NCBI RefSeq assembly: GCF_017308975.1
Contig: NZ_JADWPD010000010.1
Coordinates: 124,001-188,000, forward strand
Source: Amycolatopsis sp. MtRt-6
GTDB taxonomy: Bacteria > Actinomycetota > Actinomycetes > Mycobacteriales > Pseudonocardiaceae
Length of the DNA stretch: 64,000 nt
Direction: 5' to 3'
A program made the position numbers and the translations under genes. This document shows, in pieces, positions 61,597 through 64,000 of this stretch (the first letter of the stretch is position 1; each line of letters starts with the position of its first letter). The notes under the pieces are model-generated. The model saw only the letters and a program-made list of their open reading frames with translations. It had not been told where the DNA came from and ran no database searches.

Positions 61597-62223
61597 ATGG
61601 GTGTCGCTGCTGACGAACGCCGGGCGCTGAGCGCGCTCTTCGAAGAACTCGGGCCGGACGCGCCGACCTTGTGCGACGGCTGGACCACGCGGGACCTCGC
61701 CGCGCACCTCGTCGTGCGCGAGAGCCGGCTCGACGCCGCGCCCGGGATCGTTGTGCCCGCGCTGGCCGGGTACACGCAGAAGGTCCAGGACCGCTACGCC
61801 GCCAAGCCGTGGGCCGAGCTCGTGGGCCAGGTGCGGAAGGGGCCGTCGAAGTTCTGGCCCACCGCGATCGGCCCGCTCGACGAGCTCACCAACACCGCCG
61901 AGTTCCTCGTCCACCACGAGGACGTCCGGCGCGCGCAGGACGGCTGGGAACCGCGGCCCGCGGATCCCACCCGGGACGCCGCCGCCTGGCGCTCGGCCAC
62001 GCAGGCGGCGAAGCTGAACCTCCGCAAGTCGCCCGTCGGGGTGACGCTGCGGACGAAGGACGGCCGCGAGGCCGCCGTCAAGACCGGGCCCGACCCGGTG
62101 ACCGTCGTCGGCGAGCCGGTTGACCTGCTGCTGTTCGTCTTCGGCCGCGACGCCGTTCACCTGGACTTCGAGGGCGACGCGGCCGCGGTCGGCCGGCTGC
62201 AGTCGGTGAACCGGGGCCTCTAG
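61597..62223 (+). CDS. TIGR03085-type DinB/MDMPI-fold protein
   Basis: Protein of 208 aa. N-terminal four-helix metal-binding domain: ERRALSALFEELGPDAPTLCDGWTTRDLAAHLVVRESRLD (the GWTTRDLAAHL motif with its metal His), then EFLVHHEDVRRAQ (second His pair). The C-terminal half has VTLRTKDGREAAVKTGPDPVTVVGEPVDLLLFVFGRD, as in actinobacterial TIGR03085 proteins. The fold is that of mycothiol-dependent maleylpyruvate isomerase, so a thiol-S-transferase role is plausible. Confidence 0.88.
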   Translation: MGVAADERRALSALFEELGPDAPTLCDGWTTRDLAAHLVVRESRLDAAPGIVVPALAGYTQKVQDRYAAKPWAELVGQVRKGPSKFWPTAIGPLDELTNTAEFLVHHEDVRRAQDGWEPRPADPTRDAAAWRSATQAAKLNLRKSPVGVTLRTKDGREAAVKTGPDPVTVVGEPVDLLLFVFGRDAVHLDFEGDAAAVGRLQSVNRGL

Positions 62224-62233
62224 GCTGCGCCCC

Positions 62234-62419
62234 ATGCCGATGATCAGCGTTGCCATGTTCCCCGGCCGCACGCCGGCCCAGAAGAGCGCCTTGGTCCGCG
62301 AGCTGACCGACGCCTTCGTCCGCACCTGCGGCGGCAAGCCCGAAGGCGTCCAGGTGACGCTGATCGAGATCGGCGCCGACCACTGGGCGTCCGGCGGCGT
62401 CCTCTATTCGGACCGCTGA
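62234..62419 (+). CDS. 4-oxalocrotonate tautomerase-like small enzyme
   Basis: Protein of 61 aa. 4-OT fold: after Met removal the N-terminal Pro (PMISVAMFPGRT) is the expected catalytic base. ALVRELTDAFVRTCGGKPEGVQVTLIEIGADHWASGG completes the family pattern. It lacks an obvious Arg39 partner at the usual place. It keto-enol isomerises small acids; substrate unknown. It follows the MDMPI-like gene by 10 bp and is likely co-transcribed. Confidence 0.88.
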   Translation: MPMISVAMFPGRTPAQKSALVRELTDAFVRTCGGKPEGVQVTLIEIGADHWASGGVLYSDR

Positions 62420-62458
62420 ACCCGCCGGGAGACCGGACCGGCCTCCCGGCGGGATGCG

Positions 62459-64000
62459 TCAGCGCAGGCCGAGGGCCCGCAGCGCGAAGCTGACTTCGAT
62501 CGCCGTCTGCTTGATCGTCTCGGCGATCACCAGCGAGCCGTGGCCCGCGTCGTAGCGGTAGAACTCGTGGTGCAGGTCGCGGCCGCCGAGCCGGTCGAGG
62601 TAGTTCTCGATCTGGCGGATCGGGCAGCGCGGGTCGTTGTCGCCGGCCAGCACGAGCACCGGCGCCGTGACGGCGTCGACGTACGTGATCGGCGAGCACT
62701 CCCGGTACACCGCGGGCACGTCCTCCGGCGAGCCGCCGAAGAGCGCGCGGTCGAACGAGCGCAGCTGCTCCATCTCGTCCTCGTACGCGGCGACGTAGTC
62801 GGCCACCGGCACCCCGGCGACACCCGCCGCCCACCGCGACGGCTGCGTGCCGAGCGCGAGCAGGGACAGGTAGCCACCCCACGAAGCGCCGTTCACGACG
62901 CACTTCGCCGGGTCGCTGAGTCCGGTTTGGACGGCCCAGTCGTGGACCGCGGCGACGTCTTCCAGCTCGGTCAGGCCGGGACGGCCCTCGATGGCGTCGC
63001 GCCAGGCCGAGCCGTAGCCGGTCGAGCCGCGGTAGTTGACCTCGACCACCGCGAACCCGGCGTCGAGCCAGGTCGCGCGGTAGGCGGAGAAGCGGTCCTC
63101 GTCGGCCGCGTGCGGGCCGCCGTGCAGGGAGAACACCGTGGGCAGCGGGCCGTCCGGCGCGCCCGGAGGCCGCGAGACGAGCGCGTGGATCCGCCCGCCG
63201 ACGCCTTCGACGAACGCGTCCGTCACCGGCTCCGAGCCCGGCGCGCGCTCACCCGGCGGTTCGAGCAGGACGGCGTCGGTGCCGTCGACGGCCCGCGCGC
63301 GCACCGCGGCCGGCTCGGCGGCGCTGGACCACGAGTACTCGACCGTGCCGTCCGGGCGGACGCCCGCGCCGCCGATCCGGCCGGCCGGGGTGTCCACAGA
63401 GGACAATTCGGCCGTGTCGAGGTCGTAGCGGTACAACGAACTGCGGCCTTCGTGGAAGTGGACGACGAGCAGGGCACGCGCGTCCGGGTACCAGCCCGCG
63501 ACGACTTCGCCGGGCAGGTCCAGTTCGATCTCGGTCTCGGTGTCCGCCCGGACGTCCCAGACGAGCAGCTCTTCGCGGCCGCGGCGCTCGTGCAGCACGA
63601 GCAGCCGCTGGTCGCCGGGCAGCGGGGAGAACTCGAGCGCGGAGAGGCCCTTGCCCTCGCCGTCCCATTTGTCCGATACGGTCGCGAAGCCGTCGGTCGC
63701 GAGCACCCGCAGCGCGGGGTGCCGGGAGTCGCCGTGCTCGGAGTGCGAGATCGCGATCAGGCTCTCGTCGCGGGACAGGGCCGCGATGCCGGCGTCGTCC
63801 GGGTGGCTGTAGAAGCGCCGCGTCTCGCCGCCGGTCCGGGCGAACAGCTCGCTGCCGTCGTCGGTCGAGACGCCGACCGCGACGAGGTTCCGGCCGATCT
63901 CGAGCCCGGCCGGGTAGCCGTCGTGGACGTCCGGCACGGCCTTCTCCGGCTCGCTGCCCTCGGTCGCGGCGAACGGCTCGCGCACCCACGAGCCGAACTC
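62459..64000 (-). CDS. S9 family prolyl oligopeptidase-like serine peptidase (5' end outside window)
   Basis: At least 513 aa; the frame stays open through base 64000, so the gene starts upstream. N-terminal beta-propeller repeats (FSPLPGDQRLLVLHERRGREELLVWDVRADTETEI; GWYPDARALLVVHFHEGRSSLYRYDLDTAEL). C-terminal alpha/beta hydrolase: PTVFSLHGGPHAADEDRF, nucleophile motif GASWGGYLS, VLVLAGDNDPRCP (Asp) and DAGHGSLV (His). It cleaves peptides or acyl-peptides in the cytoplasm. All three catalytic residues are present. The GTG at 63985 is only an internal codon. Confidence 0.9.
   Translation of the reverse strand, partial: EFGSWVREPFAATEGSEPEKAVPDVHDGYPAGLEIGRNLVAVGVSTDDGSELFARTGGETRRFYSHPDDAGIAALSRDESLIAISHSEHGDSRHPALRVLATDGFATVSDKWDGEGKGLSALEFSPLPGDQRLLVLHERRGREELLVWDVRADTETEIELDLPGEVVAGWYPDARALLVVHFHEGRSSLYRYDLDTAELSSVDTPAGRIGGAGVRPDGTVEYSWSSAAEPAAVRARAVDGTDAVLLEPPGERAPGSEPVTDAFVEGVGGRIHALVSRPPGAPDGPLPTVFSLHGGPHAADEDRFSAYRATWLDAGFAVVEVNYRGSTGYGSAWRDAIEGRPGLTELEDVAAVHDWAVQTGLSDPAKCVVNGASWGGYLSLLALGTQPSRWAAGVAGVPVADYVAAYEDEMEQLRSFDRALFGGSPEDVPAVYRECSPITYVDAVTAPVLVLAGDNDPRCPIRQIENYLDRLGGRDLHHEFYRYDAGHGSLVIAETIKQTAIEVSFALRALGLR

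Overview
The window is a 64-kb piece of a very GC-rich actinobacterial chromosome with tightly packed genes, many GTG/TTG starts and frequent ATGA/GTGA stop-start overlaps. The gene content (conservon, mycothiol-era enzymes, dnaX-amidase-ybaB-recR order, leuA next to lysC-asd) fits Pseudonocardiales. Amycolatopsis is my best guess, from the style of the proteins and intergenic repeats. It is an inference; there is no 16S gene here. No transposase, integrase, tRNA or CRISPR array was seen. Layout: 1-3829 holds the end of an OmpR/PhoP-type two-component system and a GT39-like membrane glycosyltransferase, separated by a palindromic repeat element and a four-fold 11-bp-phased PhoP-like box. 4482-11382 holds a NitT/TauT-type ABC importer followed at once by a complete conservon (cvnABCD) whose kinase has a nitrate-sensing-type ectodomain. 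11407-18801 is conserved core: SRP RNA, a spermidine-synthase-like protein, an ALF-repeat secreted protein, dnaX, a peptidoglycan amidase, ybaB, recR and a glucosaminidase. The order dnaX-amidase-ybaB-recR and, further on, leuA-lysC-asd matches the Rv3721c-Rv3708c region of Mycobacterium tuberculosis. The stretch between recR and leuA is different here and carries about 27 kb of other genes. 18859-28102 is a surface-glycan or lipid-linked-sugar cluster: a UDP-GlcNAc 2-epimerase-like enzyme, two GT2 enzymes, a Wzx/MurJ-like flippase, two large divergent DUF6541-like multipass proteins and a DUF2304 protein. 28971-34775 is a full Dpp/Opp peptide importer operon. 34815-36865 is an ECF42-type sigma factor with its DGPF (YCII) partner and a divergent SnoaL-like gene with an ECF42-like promoter. 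37341-45440 is a patchwork of small redox, transport and regulator genes, with several convergent genes overlapping at their 3' ends. 45444-52680 holds leuA with a Leu-rich leader peptide and attenuator, an FMN nitroreductase, lysC (with internal beta-subunit start), asd, rtcB and a small lipoprotein. 52829-64000 holds two MFS exporters, a TetR regulator, a secreted Pro/Leu-rich protein, an HSL-type esterase, an FMN reductase, ohr, dps, gad, a DinB/MDMPI protein, a 4-OT tautomerase and the C-terminal part of an S9 peptidase. The most interesting unexplained signals are non-coding: a family of 30-bp self-palindromic tandem repeats inside 14-16-bp inverted ends (two copies), a two-copy element built around DnaA-box-like inverted sites, a 21-bp-period ATCACGCGAG tandem array, and the phased PhoP-like box. 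These look like members of genome-wide intergenic families, which only a whole-genome search can confirm.
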